This document shows positions 42,209 through 50,703 of a stretch of DNA of 64,000 nt, one piece after another. Made by a program: the position numbers and the translations under genes. Below the pieces are notes generated by a model. It was given only the letters and a program-made list of their open reading frames with translations. It was not told the DNA's origin and did no database searches. How positions within the stretch are numbered: position 1 is the stretch's first letter; the number at the start of each line of letters is the position of its first letter. The DNA is from Hymenobacter psychrophilus (GTDB taxonomy: Bacteria; Bacteroidota; Bacteroidia; Cytophagales; Hymenobacteraceae): assembly GCF_900107135.1 (NCBI RefSeq), contig NZ_FNOV01000004.1:248001-312000 (forward strand), given 5' to 3'.

Positions 42209-43132
42209 TTAGCCCCGCACCTTGCCACGCTTTATCAGGTAGGCATACAGCACTTTGTCGAACGGCTCGCGGATATCAACCGGTACGAAGTCGATTTTGT
42301 ACTGGCCGCAGCGCAGCGCTAACTCCTGCTCGTAGCGGCGCATAGCGGCCTGGTACTGCTCGCGCACCTGGTTGGGCTGTAGCTTGAGGGTCTGGCCGGT
42401 TTCGAGGTCTTCGAACAGGTAGGGGCGGTCCTGGAAGTTAAAATCGGCCTCGGTGGCGCGGTCCATCACGTGGAACAGCAGTACTTCGTGGTGCTGATGG
42501 CGCAGGTGTTGCAGCGCGGCCAGCATCTCGTCCTGCTCCTCGGGGGCGCGGCCCAGCATATCGGAAAACAACACGACCAACGAGCGTTTCGGGATTTGCT
42601 GGGCTATGGTGTGGATGACGCCCGCTACATCGGTGCGGGCCCGGCCCGGGGCGGCGGGCCGCTCCAGCAGCTGTTGCAGCGTGAGCAGCAGCGTGTGGCG
42701 GTGGGTGCTGGTCGAGCGCACCGGTGTCTGCAGTTCCACGGTATCGGCAAACGTAACGAGGCCCACGGCGTCGCGCTGCTTTTGTAGCAGGGTGGTAAGG
42801 GCCGCTGCGCACAGCACCGAGAAGTGCAGCTTGTCGTGGCCGGGAGCGGGGTAGTACATGCTCGGGCTCACATCGAGCAGCAGGTGGCAGCGTAGGTTAG
42901 TTTCCTCCTCATAGCGCTTCACAAACAGCTTGTCGGTGCGGGCAAATACCTTCCAGTCGAGGTGGCGGGTGCTTTCGCCGGGGTTGTAGAGACGGTGCTC
43001 CGAAAACTCGACCGAAAACCCATGATAGGGCGACTGGTGCAGGCCCGTAATGAAGCCCTCCACCAGCTGGCGGGCCAGAAATTCGAGGTTGGTAAAGGAG
43101 CGGACGGCGGCTAAATCGAGCGGTTGGGCCAT
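42209..43132 (-). CDS. DUF58 domain protein (second copy)
   Basis: I use the ATG at 43132 (MAQPLDLAAVRSFTNLEFLA), where this subfamily begins; the frame upstream has no coding feel. The 307-residue protein has the DUF58 pattern FSVEFSEHRLYNPGESTRHL, DWKVFARTDKLFVKRYEEE, then a vWA-like fold with a good metal site, HLLLDVSPSMYYP (DxSxS), and VVLFSDMLGR. Unlike the cluster gene at 8647, it lacks membrane helices, so it is probably cytoplasmic. No MoxR gene is beside it here; a MoxR could come from the 10189 gene or from outside the window. Its metal-ion-dependent adhesion site is the clearest feature. Confidence 0.92.
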   Translation of the reverse strand: MAQPLDLAAVRSFTNLEFLARQLVEGFITGLHQSPYHGFSVEFSEHRLYNPGESTRHLDWKVFARTDKLFVKRYEEETNLRCHLLLDVSPSMYYPAPGHDKLHFSVLCAAALTTLLQKQRDAVGLVTFADTVELQTPVRSTSTHRHTLLLTLQQLLERPAAPGRARTDVAGVIHTIAQQIPKRSLVVLFSDMLGRAPEEQDEMLAALQHLRHQHHEVLLFHVMDRATEADFNFQDRPYLFEDLETGQTLKLQPNQVREQYQAAMRRYEQELALRCGQYKIDFVPVDIREPFDKVLYAYLIKRGKVRG

Positions 43133-43448
43133 AGCTGGGAGGAGGGAAGCAGGAGGAAGAGCAAGATACGGCCGAATCGGGGGCAGGCGTCGCCACCACC
43201 CCTGCAACGGGGTGCGGACCGGTCCGGTGTTCGGCAAGAGTACTCGTTATAATCTTGTTTTCACGCCCCAGACAATCTGAATAGCGCTGACGCAAATCAT
43301 GGTATAAATCAATTTAAAAGCTATTTTCTCAACTATTGTCCTGCAATAAGAAAATTTTGGCCGCAAAACTTCCTAATATTCTGGTAACTGCGTATTTTGC
43401 ATTCAACTTCAATCATCTTAGAAAAACCAAACTTTAACGGAAAGGCCA
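43133..43448. other. 316-bp divergent region, AT-rich on its right half
   Basis: The left half is GC-rich and the right half (about 43290-43440) is clearly AT-rich (for example TAAATCAATTTAAAAGC). Both the DUF58 gene and the DUF3276 gene are transcribed outward from it, so it should hold both promoters. TATTTTGC at 43393-43400 is a poor match to the -7 consensus. No repeat or RNA gene was identified. Confidence 0.6.
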
Positions 43449-43820
43449 GTGGAAGACCGCTACGAACAAGAAGAAATTTACTCCCAACGCATTAAAGCCG
43501 GCAAGCGCACGTACTTTTTCGACGTGAAAGCCACCCGCGGGCAGGACTATTATCTGACCATCACGGAAAGCAAACGCCGCCTGCGCGACGACGATACTTT
43601 TTCCTACGAAAAGCACAAGATTTTCCTCTACAAGGAAGACTTTCTTAAGTTCGTAGATGCCCTGCAGGATGCAGTAGAGTACGTGCGCGAGGAATTGCTG
43701 ACGGCCGAGGAAGTGGCCGAGCTCGACCGCCCGCGCCCCGCCTACGAGGAGCGCGACAACCGGGATAACCGCGAAAACAACGACGGCAACAGCTACAACA
43801 GCCCCGACGCGACTTATTAG
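43449..43820 (+). CDS. DUF3276 (PUR-alpha-like nucleic-acid-binding) protein
   Basis: The 123-residue product starts at GTG (MEDRYEQEEIYSQRIKAGKR); no ATG is available. The block IYSQRIKAGKRTYFFDVKAT and YYLTITESKRR, followed by FSYEKHKIFLYKEDFLKFVD, is the DUF3276 fold, related to the eukaryotic PUR-alpha whirly-like repeat that binds single-stranded DNA or RNA. The C-terminal 35 residues are Asp/Glu/Asn/Arg-rich and likely disordered. Such proteins are highly conserved in Bacteroidota and occur as dimers; their role is not settled. It lies between a divergent DUF58 gene and ychF. Confidence 0.92.
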   Translation: MEDRYEQEEIYSQRIKAGKRTYFFDVKATRGQDYYLTITESKRRLRDDDTFSYEKHKIFLYKEDFLKFVDALQDAVEYVREELLTAEEVAELDRPRPAYEERDNRDNRENNDGNSYNSPDATY

Positions 43821-43877
43821 CCCCCACTCATAGCCCTGCGCCTACCGAAACAAGCTTTACCTACTACCCGCTTACCA

Positions 43878-43912
43878 CAGCGCGCGCCCGGCTTCGGCTT
43901 GGGCGCGCGCTG
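43878..43912 (+). terminator. GC-rich hairpin after the DUF3276 gene
   Basis: CAGCGCGCGCCC and GGGCGCGCGCTG pair for 12 bp around an 11-base loop, 58 bp after the stop. No T run follows, so it is more a transcript-end hairpin than a classic terminator. Confidence 0.5.
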
Positions 43913-43967
43913 CTGGTTTGTGGCCGGCTCGTTTGGGCTGGCGCGTGCTTTCCTTGGAAAAGCCCCG

Positions 43968-43975
43968 TACCTTTG
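43968..43975 (+). promoter_or_regulatory. -7 element TACCTTTG of ychF
   Basis: TACCTTTG fits TAnnTTTG and lies about 70 bp ahead of the ychF ATG, giving a leader of roughly 60 bases. A TTTC at 43949-43951 is the nearest -33-like signal. Confidence 0.5.
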
Positions 43976-44044
43976 CCCCCTGAATTGCCAGGCAGCCTGC
44001 CGGGGCAATTTTTACTTTCTACTTCTTCATTTCAACCAAATACA

Positions 44045-45142
44045 ATGGGTCTCCGCTGCGGTATCGTCGGCCTGCCGAATGTTGGCAAATCCACGCTTTT
44101 CAACGCCCTTTCCAACGCCAAAGCCGAATCGGCCAACTACCCGTTCTGCACCATCGAGCCCAACGTGGGCGTGATTACGGTGCCCGACGAGCGGCTGCGG
44201 ATTCTGGAGGAGTTGGTAAACCCCAAGCGGGTGCTGCCCACCATTATCGAGTTCGTCGATATTGCCGGCCTCGTGAAAGGCGCCAGCAAGGGCGAAGGCC
44301 TGGGCAATAAATTCCTGGCCAACATCCGCGAGGTCGACGCCATTATCCACGTCGTGCGCTGCTTCGATGATGAGAACATCGTGCACGTGGCCGGCGGCGT
44401 CGATCCGGTGTTTGACAAGGACGTAATCGACACCGAGCTGCAGATCAAGGATCTGGAGAGCGTTGATAAGAAGCTGGCTAAGTCGGAACGCTCGGCTAAG
44501 AGCGGCGATGCGGCCGCCAAGAAGGAAGTGGTGGTGCTGCAACGGTTCAAGGATGCCCTGGAGGCCGGCCAGAACGCCCGCGCCCTCGACGTTACGCCCG
44601 AGGAGCTGGAGGCAGTGGCCGATTTGCAGCTGCTCACCATTAAGCCCGTGATTTACGTGGCCAACGTAGACGAAGGCAGCATCCAGAATGGCAATGCCCA
44701 CGTGGCGGCCCTGCAGGCCCACGTGGCCCAGGAGGGTGCCGAAGTGGTGCTGGTGTCGGCCGCCATCGAGTCGCAGATTGCCGAAATGGAAGACCCCGAG
44801 GAAAAAGAAATGTTCCTGGGCGAGTACGGCCTCACCGAGTCGGGCCTCAACCGCCTCATCCGCGCTTCCTACTCGCTGCTCAACCTGATTACCTACTTCA
44901 CGGCCGGTGTGCAGGAAGTACGGGCCTGGACGGTGCACCGGGGCGACAAAGCCCCCGCCGCCGCCGGCGTCATCCACTCCGATTTTGAGAAGGGTTTCAT
45001 CCGGGCCGAGGTAATCAAACTGCCCGATTACCAGCAGTACAAGACGGAAGCCAAAATCAAGGAAGCCGGTAAAATGGCTGTGGAAGGCAAGGAGTACGTG
45101 GTGCAGGATGGCGACATCATGCACTTCCGCTTCAACGTCTGA
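44045..45142 (+). CDS. ychF: Obg-like GTPase/ATPase YchF
   Basis: The 365-residue protein is an ATP-preferring P-loop GTPase-family enzyme. It begins MGLRCGIVGLPNVGKSTLFN (Walker A GLPNVGKS), with FCTIEPNVGVITVPDERL, DIAGLVKGASKGEGLGNKFL (G3 switch) and IHVVRCFDDENIVHVAG. The expected NKxD is replaced by the YchF-type NVDE (YVANVDEGSI). A helical region and the C-terminal TGS domain (about 275-365: FTAGVQEVRAWTVHRGDKAP, VIKLPDYQQYK, GKEYVVQDGDIMHFRFNV) complete it. The ATG chosen has the universal MGxxCGIVGLPNVGKST start. Confidence 0.98.
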   Translation: MGLRCGIVGLPNVGKSTLFNALSNAKAESANYPFCTIEPNVGVITVPDERLRILEELVNPKRVLPTIIEFVDIAGLVKGASKGEGLGNKFLANIREVDAIIHVVRCFDDENIVHVAGGVDPVFDKDVIDTELQIKDLESVDKKLAKSERSAKSGDAAAKKEVVVLQRFKDALEAGQNARALDVTPEELEAVADLQLLTIKPVIYVANVDEGSIQNGNAHVAALQAHVAQEGAEVVLVSAAIESQIAEMEDPEEKEMFLGEYGLTESGLNRLIRASYSLLNLITYFTAGVQEVRAWTVHRGDKAPAAAGVIHSDFEKGFIRAEVIKLPDYQQYKTEAKIKEAGKMAVEGKEYVVQDGDIMHFRFNV

Positions 45143-45143
45143 T

Positions 45144-45182
45144 CACGGATTAGCACGGATTCTAGCGGATTTCACGGATTTT
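45144..45182. repeat. Short direct repeat block, about 10-bp period (CACGGATT)
   Basis: CACGGATTAG, CACGGATTCT, AGCGGATTTC, ACGGATTTT follow one another right after the ychF stop, so CGGATT recurs at 10, 10 and 9 bp spacing. Unlike the 7-bp and 8-bp blocks no facing block is obvious. It resembles dispersed ATTAGCACGGATT repeats known from several bacterial genomes. Confidence 0.55.
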
Positions 45183-45348
45183 GTAGCTGGCTCGTTGAAC
45201 GGAGTGGTGCCACGAATTGCCCTACGGCTTCGTAGCACCACGCTCGTTGCCCGCTTTTCCGGAACAAGTAAAACCGCATAGCTTCTACACTTTCTGAATC
45301 TAAAAAACTGGCAGTCAGTATGCCAGCTAACAGCTCAGCCCCAAGGCT

Positions 45349-45558
45349 ATGGATGTAAAAGACAGCAACGGCAACCTGCTTGCCGAGGGCGACTCGGTGA
45401 CGCTGATTAAGGACCTGAAAGTGAAGGGTTCGTCGCTCACGCTCAAGCGCGGCACGGTGGTCAAGAACATCCGCCTCACCAACAGCCCTGCCGAAGTAGA
45501 GGGCCGGGCTGGTGGCAGCACCATGGTGCTGAAAACCGAGTTTCTGAAGAAGGCCTAG
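45349..45558 (+). CDS. PhnA/YjdM C-terminal domain protein
   Basis: The 69-residue product is [20 protein letters not shown] followed by [20 protein letters not shown] and [20 protein letters not shown], which is the PhnA C-terminal (PhnA/YjdM, formerly alkylphosphonate uptake) domain. The zinc-ribbon N-terminal half found in E. coli YjdM is absent, but short versions like this are common. Despite the name, a role in phosphonate use is not supported by neighbours. It is followed by two further small genes at 12 and 25 bp. Confidence 0.9.
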   Translation: MDVKDSNGNLLAEGDSVTLIKDLKVKGSSLTLKRGTVVKNIRLTNSPAEVEGRAGGSTMVLKTEFLKKA

Positions 45559-45570
45559 CGGCCCCGCACC

Positions 45571-45828
45571 ATGCCGCTGTGGTTCTGCCGCGTGTGCGGC
45601 CTCGATTACGATGAGTCGCCCTGGGGACCCGATGGGCACACGCCCGACCATACGCTGTGCGGTTGTTGCGGAGCCGAGTTTGGCTACCACGACGCTACGC
45701 CCACCGCCGCCCGGCAGTATCGGGCGCAGTGGCTGGCGGCCGGGGCTGGCTTGTTTTATCCCAACCTGGCGCCCGCCAATTGGCAGCTAGCCGAACAGCT
45801 GGCCCAGATTCCGGTTGCTTATCAATAA
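45571..45828 (+). CDS. Small Cys-rich zinc-ribbon-like protein
   Basis: The 85-residue product has two Cys pairs, CRVCGLDYDESPWGPDGHTP and LCGCCGAEFGYHD, in the spacing of a CPCC-type zinc ribbon, followed by an Ala-rich helical tail with YRAQWLAAGAGLFYP. It resembles small bacterial proteins with the motif CPCCGYxxxxxPPWGxDGxSPSxxICxCCGxxFGYxD, which are often immune or toxin-linked but here stand in a group of small genes. It begins 12 bp after the PhnA-like gene. Zinc binding is likely; role is unknown. Confidence 0.7.
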   Translation: MPLWFCRVCGLDYDESPWGPDGHTPDHTLCGCCGAEFGYHDATPTAARQYRAQWLAAGAGLFYPNLAPANWQLAEQLAQIPVAYQ

Positions 45829-45853
45829 CCCGTAATCACCGCCCCGTTTCTTC

Positions 45854-46045
45854 ATGGGAATTATTGATAACCTGCTGTTTGCCCTGCCCGTCTGCCTGAT
45901 TTCGGCGCTGATTACCGTCTACATTGCCCACATGTATGGGCGGCGGTTCTGGCCCTGGCTGCTGTTCGGCTTCTTTGTGCCGCTACTGTCCACCTTTGTC
46001 GCCATTGCTCTCGGCATCCGCGACGCCCGCCGCAATGGCGAATGA
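45854..46045 (+). CDS. Small two-helix membrane protein
   Basis: The 63-residue product has two membrane helices (about 6-27, LLFALPVCLISALITVYIA, and 32-50, WLLFGFFVPLLSTFVAIAL) separated by a short HMYGRRFWPW loop and ends in a basic tail (GIRDARRNGE). The YIA.xYxR, PLLST and basic-tail pattern is shared with the gene at 41861-42157, so the two are paralogues. It is 25 bp after the zinc-ribbon gene. Its function is unknown; the paralogue pair argues that it is really expressed. Confidence 0.68.
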   Translation: MGIIDNLLFALPVCLISALITVYIAHMYGRRFWPWLLFGFFVPLLSTFVAIALGIRDARRNGE

Positions 46046-46070
46046 GTGACTTTTTACTTCACTCACCGCC

Positions 46071-46685
46071 TCAATCCAACGACTGCCAAAGGTACTTGCT
46101 GGCCAGAGTGCGGTGGGGGCGCCAGGGCTCGGCCAGCGCGGTGAGGCGGCGCAACAGGGCGCGGCCGGTTTCTTCGAGGCCGTAGTGGCGGCGCATGGCG
46201 TTCTGGATGCCCAGGTCGCCTTCCGGGAATACGTCGGGCATGTCCAGCGCGAACATGCACAGCATCTGGGCGGTCCAGCGGCCTACGCCTTTTATTTGGG
46301 TGAGATGCCGGGTTAATTCCTCTTCATCCAGCTGGCTGAGACGGGCGTGGTTGAGCTCATCGCGCAGGTAAAAATTGGCAATGGCGCGCAGATAGCCGGC
46401 TTTCTGGTGCGAGAGGCCGGCCGTGCGCAGCTCCTCGTCGGAAAACGCCAGCAGCGCCGCCGGCTCGGGGTAGCCCTCGGGCCCGAATAGCGCTTGGAAT
46501 TTGCGCCAGATAGCTGCCGCGGCCTTGGTCGAAATCTGCTGGCTCACGATGGCCCGTAGCAGGCCCAGGTACAGGTCTTCGTGGGCAGCGGGGGCAATGG
46601 GCCGGCCGGCGTCAATCAGGCGGGCCAGCACCGGGTCGGCGGCGCACAGGTAGCGCAGGGCGGCTTCGGGCGAGGGAGTAGGCAT
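46071..46685 (-). CDS. DNA-3-methyladenine glycosylase 2-like (AlkA/HhH-GPD)
   Basis: This 204-residue base-excision-repair glycosylase removes alkylated purines. The helix-hairpin-helix motif is LTQIKGVGRWTAQMLCMFAL and the catalytic Asp157 is in DVFPEGDLGIQNAMRRHYGL. QQISTKAAAAIWRKFQALFG and LSHQKAGYLRAIANFY are the other conserved blocks. The iron-sulfur cluster of MutY/Nth is absent. It lacks the AlkA N-terminal domain, matching the short AlkA/MpgII type. It lies downstream of, and in the same direction as, a metallophosphoesterase gene across 21 bp. Confidence 0.93.
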   Translation of the reverse strand: MPTPSPEAALRYLCAADPVLARLIDAGRPIAPAAHEDLYLGLLRAIVSQQISTKAAAAIWRKFQALFGPEGYPEPAALLAFSDEELRTAGLSHQKAGYLRAIANFYLRDELNHARLSQLDEEELTRHLTQIKGVGRWTAQMLCMFALDMPDVFPEGDLGIQNAMRRHYGLEETGRALLRRLTALAEPWRPHRTLASKYLWQSLD

Positions 46686-46706
46686 AGGGCAAAAGGTAAC
46701 CGACGG

Positions 46707-47369
46707 CTATTCCAAGTCGATATCAAGCGGCGAGGTGGGTACCGCAAATTCGGCCAATACCTCGCCGGCTGCCGAGAGGCGCACGCCAATCAGGCCCCGG
46801 TTCAGGTAGGCTCCGGTGTCGACGTACAGCGCGTTGGTAAGCGAGTCGAGCAGGATTTTCCCATCCGGGGTGGGCGTGTGCCCCACCACCTGGCGGCGAT
46901 TCTCCAGCGCCAGCAGCGGCCCGCGCCGCCACAGCACGCCGTTGGGGTCGTCGGGCTCCAGGGGCGTGGGCGTGCCGGCAAAACCGGCGTGGCTGACCAC
47001 TACCTGGTCGTTGGTCCAGAATAGGGGCCTCTCGTGCAGCCAGGCCAGGTGTTCGCGCAGAAGCTGGGGCCGCCCCCGGTACTGATCCACGGTCGTCTGG
47101 CCGCCCCAACTCAGCCACGGCCGGTGGGGGCCGTGGGGGCCGTAGTGGCGCATCATGGCATGTTCATGGTTGCCCAGCAGAAACACCGTGCGGTCGGGGT
47201 GGGCCGCTTCCAGCTCGCGGGCCAGCGTTACGCAATCGGGCACGCCGTGGCCCCGGTCTACCAGGTCGCCCACCTGCACCAGCAATTCCTGCTCCGGCTG
47301 CCAGTGCCGCAACACCGCCCGGAAGGTGTGGGAGCACCCATGCACGTCGCCGATAACGAATAGATTCAT
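46707..47369 (-). CDS. Serine/threonine-type metallophosphoesterase
   Basis: The ATG at 47369 gives MNLFVIGDVHGCSHTFRAVL, the PPP-family start (GDVHG). Further metal-site motifs GDLVDRG, GNHEHAMM, the VVSHAGF block (SHAG) and a final His region GHTPTPDG are present, in the order of bis(5'-nucleosyl)-tetraphosphatase and PrpA/PrpB-type enzymes. Length (220) fits. Two metal ions, often Mn, would bind Asp, His and Asn residues. Substrate could be protein phosphate or diadenosine tetraphosphate. It lies just behind a minimal CAGCTAA-type inverted repeat at 47374-47420. Confidence 0.92.
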   Translation of the reverse strand: MNLFVIGDVHGCSHTFRAVLRHWQPEQELLVQVGDLVDRGHGVPDCVTLARELEAAHPDRTVFLLGNHEHAMMRHYGPHGPHRPWLSWGGQTTVDQYRGRPQLLREHLAWLHERPLFWTNDQVVVSHAGFAGTPTPLEPDDPNGVLWRRGPLLALENRRQVVGHTPTPDGKILLDSLTNALYVDTGAYLNRGLIGVRLSAAGEVLAEFAVPTSPLDIDLE

Positions 47370-47373
47370 TGGT

Positions 47374-47420
47374 AAGCTGTTAGCCACTTCTGTTGAATGA
47401 AAGCTGTCAGCTAACAGCTT
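47374..47420. repeat. Minimal CAGCTAA-type inverted repeat
   Basis: AAGCTGTTAG and CTAACAGCTT are exact 10-bp complements about 27 bp apart. CAGCTAACAGCTT at the right is the same unit as the arrays at 14699-14796 and 21530-21677. It lies between the phosphatase start and the antiporter stop. Confidence 0.7.
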
Positions 47421-47425
47421 GGAAA

Positions 47426-48688
47426 TTAGTGCATCCCTGGCTCGGGCTCGGTGCTAAGGCCAAGTTTCTTGACCAGCGGCCCGATGGTGAGGCCCTGCAC
47501 GATGATGCTGAACACGACGACCACGTAAGTGATGCCGACAATCAGGTCGCGGGGCATAGTGGCGGGCAGCGACAAAGCCAGCGCTACCGAAATACCGCCC
47601 CGCAAACCGCCCCAACTGAGCACCCGCAACGTGGGCCCGTTGAAATCGGTGTAGCGGCGCAGAAAGCTCAGCGGCAGCGCCACCGAGATAAAGCGGGCCA
47701 GCAGCGTGAGCACAATGGCCACCACGCCCACCAGCAGCACCGAGTTGCTGATGTCGAGTACCAGCATTTCAAGGCCGATAAGTACGAAGAGCACCGCGTT
47801 CAGGATTTCGTCGAGCATTTCCCAGAACTTGTCGAGGTACTCACGCGTCAGGTCCGACATGCCCTTTGCCCGGCCCTTATCACCCACAATCAGGCCCGCT
47901 ACCACAATAGCCAGCGGCCCCGAGGTATGCCAGGATGAGGCCAGGGCCGTGCCGCCCATCACCAGGGCCAGCGTAATGAGTACCTCAATCTTGTAGTTAT
48001 CGATGGTGCGCAGGGCCCAGTAGGCGGCGTAGCCCAGCAGCACACCCAGAATGATTCCGCCCACCGCCTCGCGCAAAAACAGCTCGCCGATAAACGAGGC
48101 CGTGGCCTTGTCGGTGCCATACACGGCAATTTCGTAGAGGCTGATGAACACCACCACGGCAATGCCGTCGTTAAACAGCGACTCGCCCACAATCTTGATT
48201 TCCAGGTTTTTGCTGATGCGTGCCTGCTTGAGAATGCCCATCACGGCAATCGGGTCGGTGGGCGAAATCAGGGCCCCGAACAGCAGGCAATAGATGTAGG
48301 GCGTCGGGAAGCCCATCAGCGGCAGCAGGTAGTACATGCCCGTGGCCACGAGCAGCGTCGAGAGCAGCGTCCCGATGACGGCCATGGCCGCCACCGCCCC
48401 GCGCTCCTTGCCCAGCGTACGCACATCGACGTGCAGCGCGCCGGCAAACAGCAGGAAGCTCAGCATCACTTCCATCAGCACCTTATGGAAATCGATGCTG
48501 CGCACGAGCTGGCTGGCCGTGAGCACCCAATGCACCCCCAGCCGGCCCAGCCCAATGGCCACCATCGAGGAAACAAGGGCCAGAATCATCAGGCCGATGG
48601 TGGAAGGCAGCCGCAGGAAACGGTGATTGATGTAACCGAAAGCTGCCGCTATGACCAATAGCAACGTCAGGGTATTATATAACTCCAT
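47426..48688 (-). CDS. Na+/H+ antiporter, CPA1/NhaP type
   Basis: Starting at the ATG at 48688 (MELYNTLTLLLVIAAAFGYI) the product is 420 residues; an ATG 15 codons upstream adds a Phe/Leu-rich leader and is less likely. There are about 12 membrane helices. The family ion site is visible in FGALISPTDPIAVMGILK (TDP) and ESLFNDGIAVVVF (ND), the NhaP/CPA1 pair, and GGTALASSWHTSGPLAIVVA and SWGGLRGGISVALAL are the other signature. It should exchange Na+ for H+ to keep pH and salt balance. It is preceded at 99 bp by the threonine aldolase gene on the same strand. Confidence 0.94.
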   Translation of the reverse strand: MELYNTLTLLLVIAAAFGYINHRFLRLPSTIGLMILALVSSMVAIGLGRLGVHWVLTASQLVRSIDFHKVLMEVMLSFLLFAGALHVDVRTLGKERGAVAAMAVIGTLLSTLLVATGMYYLLPLMGFPTPYIYCLLFGALISPTDPIAVMGILKQARISKNLEIKIVGESLFNDGIAVVVFISLYEIAVYGTDKATASFIGELFLREAVGGIILGVLLGYAAYWALRTIDNYKIEVLITLALVMGGTALASSWHTSGPLAIVVAGLIVGDKGRAKGMSDLTREYLDKFWEMLDEILNAVLFVLIGLEMLVLDISNSVLLVGVVAIVLTLLARFISVALPLSFLRRYTDFNGPTLRVLSWGGLRGGISVALALSLPATMPRDLIVGITYVVVVFSIIVQGLTIGPLVKKLGLSTEPEPGMH

Positions 48689-48787
48689 GCAGAAAAAGAG
48701 GGAAAAGGATTTCAGTAAAAGACGCAAATTCAAAACGAATCAAGGAATCGTAGCGCGAAACGGAGTTGAGCGGCTGCCGCTTCCGTC

Positions 48788-49813
48788 CTACAACTCGGCC
48801 AGGGCCGCTTCTACCCGCGTCAGCATGGCGTCGTCCACATCAAGGTGCGTAACGAAGCGGATGAGCTGGGGGCCGAACGAGGAGGCCCGGATACCGCGCT
48901 GCTCCAGGTGCGCCAGAAAATGCTCGGCGGGCATGGCATCGGCGAGGCGGAATATAACAAGGTTGGTTTCGACGGGCAGCACCTCGGTCACGTAGGAGCG
49001 GGCCGTGAGCATGTCGGCCAGCTGCCGGGCGCGGCGGTGGTCGTCGGCGAGGCGCGCAACGTTGTGCTCGAGGGCGTAGAGGCCCGCGGCGGCCAGGTAG
49101 CCGGCCTGCCGCATGCCGCCGCCCATTACCTTGCGAATCCGCTGGCACTTGGCAATAAACGCCTTGGAGCCCAGCAGTACCGAGCCCACCGGCGCGCCCA
49201 GTCCCTTGCTCAGGCACACCGAAATAGTATCGAACAGGCGGCCGTACTCGCGGCCATCCTGGCCGGTGGCTACCAGAGCGTTGAACACCCGGGCCCCATC
49301 CAGGTGCAGGGGCAGGCGGTGGCGGTGGGCTACTTCGGCCACTGCCGCCAACTCGGGTAGGGCGTAGCAGCTGCCGCCGCCCCGGTTGTGGGTGTTTTCG
49401 AGGGAAATCAGGCGGGTGATGGGGTAGTGCACATTCTCGGGGCGGATGGCGGCCTCCACCTGCGCGGCCGTCAGGCGGCCCCGGTCGCCGGCCAACAGGG
49501 CCACCGAAGCGCCCGAATGGAAGGCAATGCCGCCCACTTCCCACAAATAGATGTGCGAAGTCTGCTCGCAAATAACCTCGCTCATGGGCTCGGTGTGGGC
49601 CTTGATGGCGACCTGATTGGTCATGGTGCCCGAGGGGCAGAACAGGCCGGCTTCGAGGCCGAAGCGGGCGGCCGTTTCGGCCTCCAGGGCCCGCACGGTG
49701 GGGTCTTCGCCATACACGTCGTCGCCGACCGGGGCCTGGAACATGGCCTCCAGCATGGCGGGCGTGGGGCGGGTAACGGTGTCGGAGCGCAGGTCGATAA
49801 GGGGGTGGGTCAT
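48788..49813 (-). CDS. Low-specificity L-threonine aldolase
   Basis: This PLP enzyme cleaves L-threonine or allo-threonine to glycine and acetaldehyde. The ATG at 49813 gives [20 protein letters not shown], the family start (DLRSDTVT), and 341 residues. PLP-binding Lys203 lies in [64 protein letters not shown] and [13 protein letters not shown] complete the site. It is divergent from the small gene at 49915, whose promoter -7 element (49869) lies between. Subtype (low specificity vs L-allo) cannot be told from sequence. Confidence 0.96.
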   Translation of the reverse strand: MTHPLIDLRSDTVTRPTPAMLEAMFQAPVGDDVYGEDPTVRALEAETAARFGLEAGLFCPSGTMTNQVAIKAHTEPMSEVICEQTSHIYLWEVGGIAFHSGASVALLAGDRGRLTAAQVEAAIRPENVHYPITRLISLENTHNRGGGSCYALPELAAVAEVAHRHRLPLHLDGARVFNALVATGQDGREYGRLFDTISVCLSKGLGAPVGSVLLGSKAFIAKCQRIRKVMGGGMRQAGYLAAAGLYALEHNVARLADDHRRARQLADMLTARSYVTEVLPVETNLVIFRLADAMPAEHFLAHLEQRGIRASSFGPQLIRFVTHLDVDDAMLTRVEAALAEL

Positions 49814-49868
49814 GGGAGGTAGTAAGGGTAAAATCAGCGAAAGGTTTTCGGGTGTCAAATTTAGTCGT

Positions 49869-49876
49869 TACTTTTG
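49869..49876 (+). promoter_or_regulatory. -7 element TACTTTTG of the small basic gene
   Basis: TACTTTTG fits TAnnTTTG. TTTC at 49845-49848 is about 20 bp upstream and may serve as the -33 element. Transcription would start near 49883, about 30 bases ahead of the ATG at 49915, which favours that ATG over the GTG at 49852. Confidence 0.55.
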
Positions 49877-49914
49877 CCCCTCAATTACCGAAAGACTTAA
49901 CCGACCCGGAAAAA

Positions 49915-50088
49915 ATGAGCGTTACCCGTCTGAAGCGGAAGCACCGCAAGAACATTGCCCGCGCCAACAACAAGCAGCGCATCATCAAGCAACTCCTGTT
50001 GACCCCCGTTCTGAAGAACGTGGACCTCGACGAGCTGAAGTCGCGCTTCGGCCAGAAGAGCGAAGCCAAAACCGAAGCCGCCGCCTAA
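49915..50088 (+). CDS. Small basic protein, unknown
   Basis: The 57-residue product is strongly basic in its first half ([20 protein letters not shown]) and acidic/Ala-rich in its tail ([10 protein letters not shown]), so a nucleic-acid- or ribosome-binding role is conceivable. I prefer the ATG at 49915 because a promoter element lies between it and the upstream GTG. The gene is followed by a strong terminator and is single. No family is recognised with certainty; it could be mistaken for a ribosomal protein, but none matches. Small conserved proteins of this type are often Bacteroidota-specific. Confidence 0.65.
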   Translation: MSVTRLKRKHRKNIARANNKQRIIKQLLLTPVLKNVDLDELKSRFGQKSEAKTEAAA

Positions 50089-50148
50089 CCCGCGCCGCCT
50101 CTGGCTGCCCGTATCCCGGTGTCGGTGGGTTTGCTAGCCAGCCTTTTC

Positions 50149-50183
50149 AAAGTGCCTTCTCTACGTCAGGGAAGGCACTTTTT
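50149..50183 (+). terminator. Terminator of the small basic gene
   Basis: AAAGTGCCTTC and GAAGGCACTTT pair around TCTACGTCAGG, followed by TTTTT. A weaker T run on the other strand might also serve the convergent phosphodiesterase gene. Confidence 0.9.
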
Positions 50184-50196
50184 GGGTTGACAGGGC

Positions 50197-50703
50197 TCAT
50201 TCGCCCTTCCCGCGGCTGCCTAGTTCCACGGCCTGCAACTGCTGCACTTTGCCACCAGCCACCTCAAAAAGCAGTAGCGTACGCACCTGATGAAACCCGT
50301 GGCGGCCGGCCGCACCGGGGTTGAGGTGCAGCAACTGGCGGGCCTTGTCGGGCATTACTTTGAGGATGTGCGAGTGGCCGCTGATGAACAGGCCCGGCCG
50401 GTGCTGCGCTACCAGGGCGCGCCCAGCGGGGCTGTAGTGGCCGGGGTAGCCGCCAATGTGCGTCATGAGCACCCGCAGGCCCTCGAGCTCGAAGCTCTGC
50501 ACCAGCGGCTGGCTCAGGCGCACGTCGCGCCCATCAATGTTGCCATACACGCCCCGCAGCGGCGCCAGCTGCTCCAGCTGCTCCACAACGGCCGCGTTGC
50601 CAAAGTCGCCGGCGTGCCATATTTCGTCGCAGCCGCGCAAATGGTGCAGTATCCGGTCGTCGAGGTAGCTGTGGGTGTCGGAAAGCAGGCCGATTTTTTT
50701 CAT
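50197..50703 (-). CDS. YfcE-type phosphodiesterase (metallophosphoesterase)
   Basis: The ATG at 50703 gives [20 protein letters not shown] (168 residues); earlier codons do not match the family. Metal-site motifs of the calcineurin-like fold are present: [32 protein letters not shown] and [11 protein letters not shown]. YfcE and MJ0936-like enzymes hydrolyse phosphodiesters such as bis-pNPP with Mn or Ni; the natural substrate is not known. Its role in nucleotide or cyclic-nucleotide turnover is inferred. It is followed by a terminator that serves the convergent small basic gene. Confidence 0.92.
   Translation of the reverse strand: MKKIGLLSDTHSYLDDRILHHLRGCDEIWHAGDFGNAAVVEQLEQLAPLRGVYGNIDGRDVRLSQPLVQSFELEGLRVLMTHIGGYPGHYSPAGRALVAQHRPGLFISGHSHILKVMPDKARQLLHLNPGAAGRHGFHQVRTLLLFEVAGGKVQQLQAVELGSRGKGE

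Noticed and set aside
45571..46045. Toxin-immunity or restriction cassette from three small genes after ychF
   Set aside because: PhnA-like, zinc-ribbon and two-helix products are not a known cassette; no toxin or nuclease partner is present.
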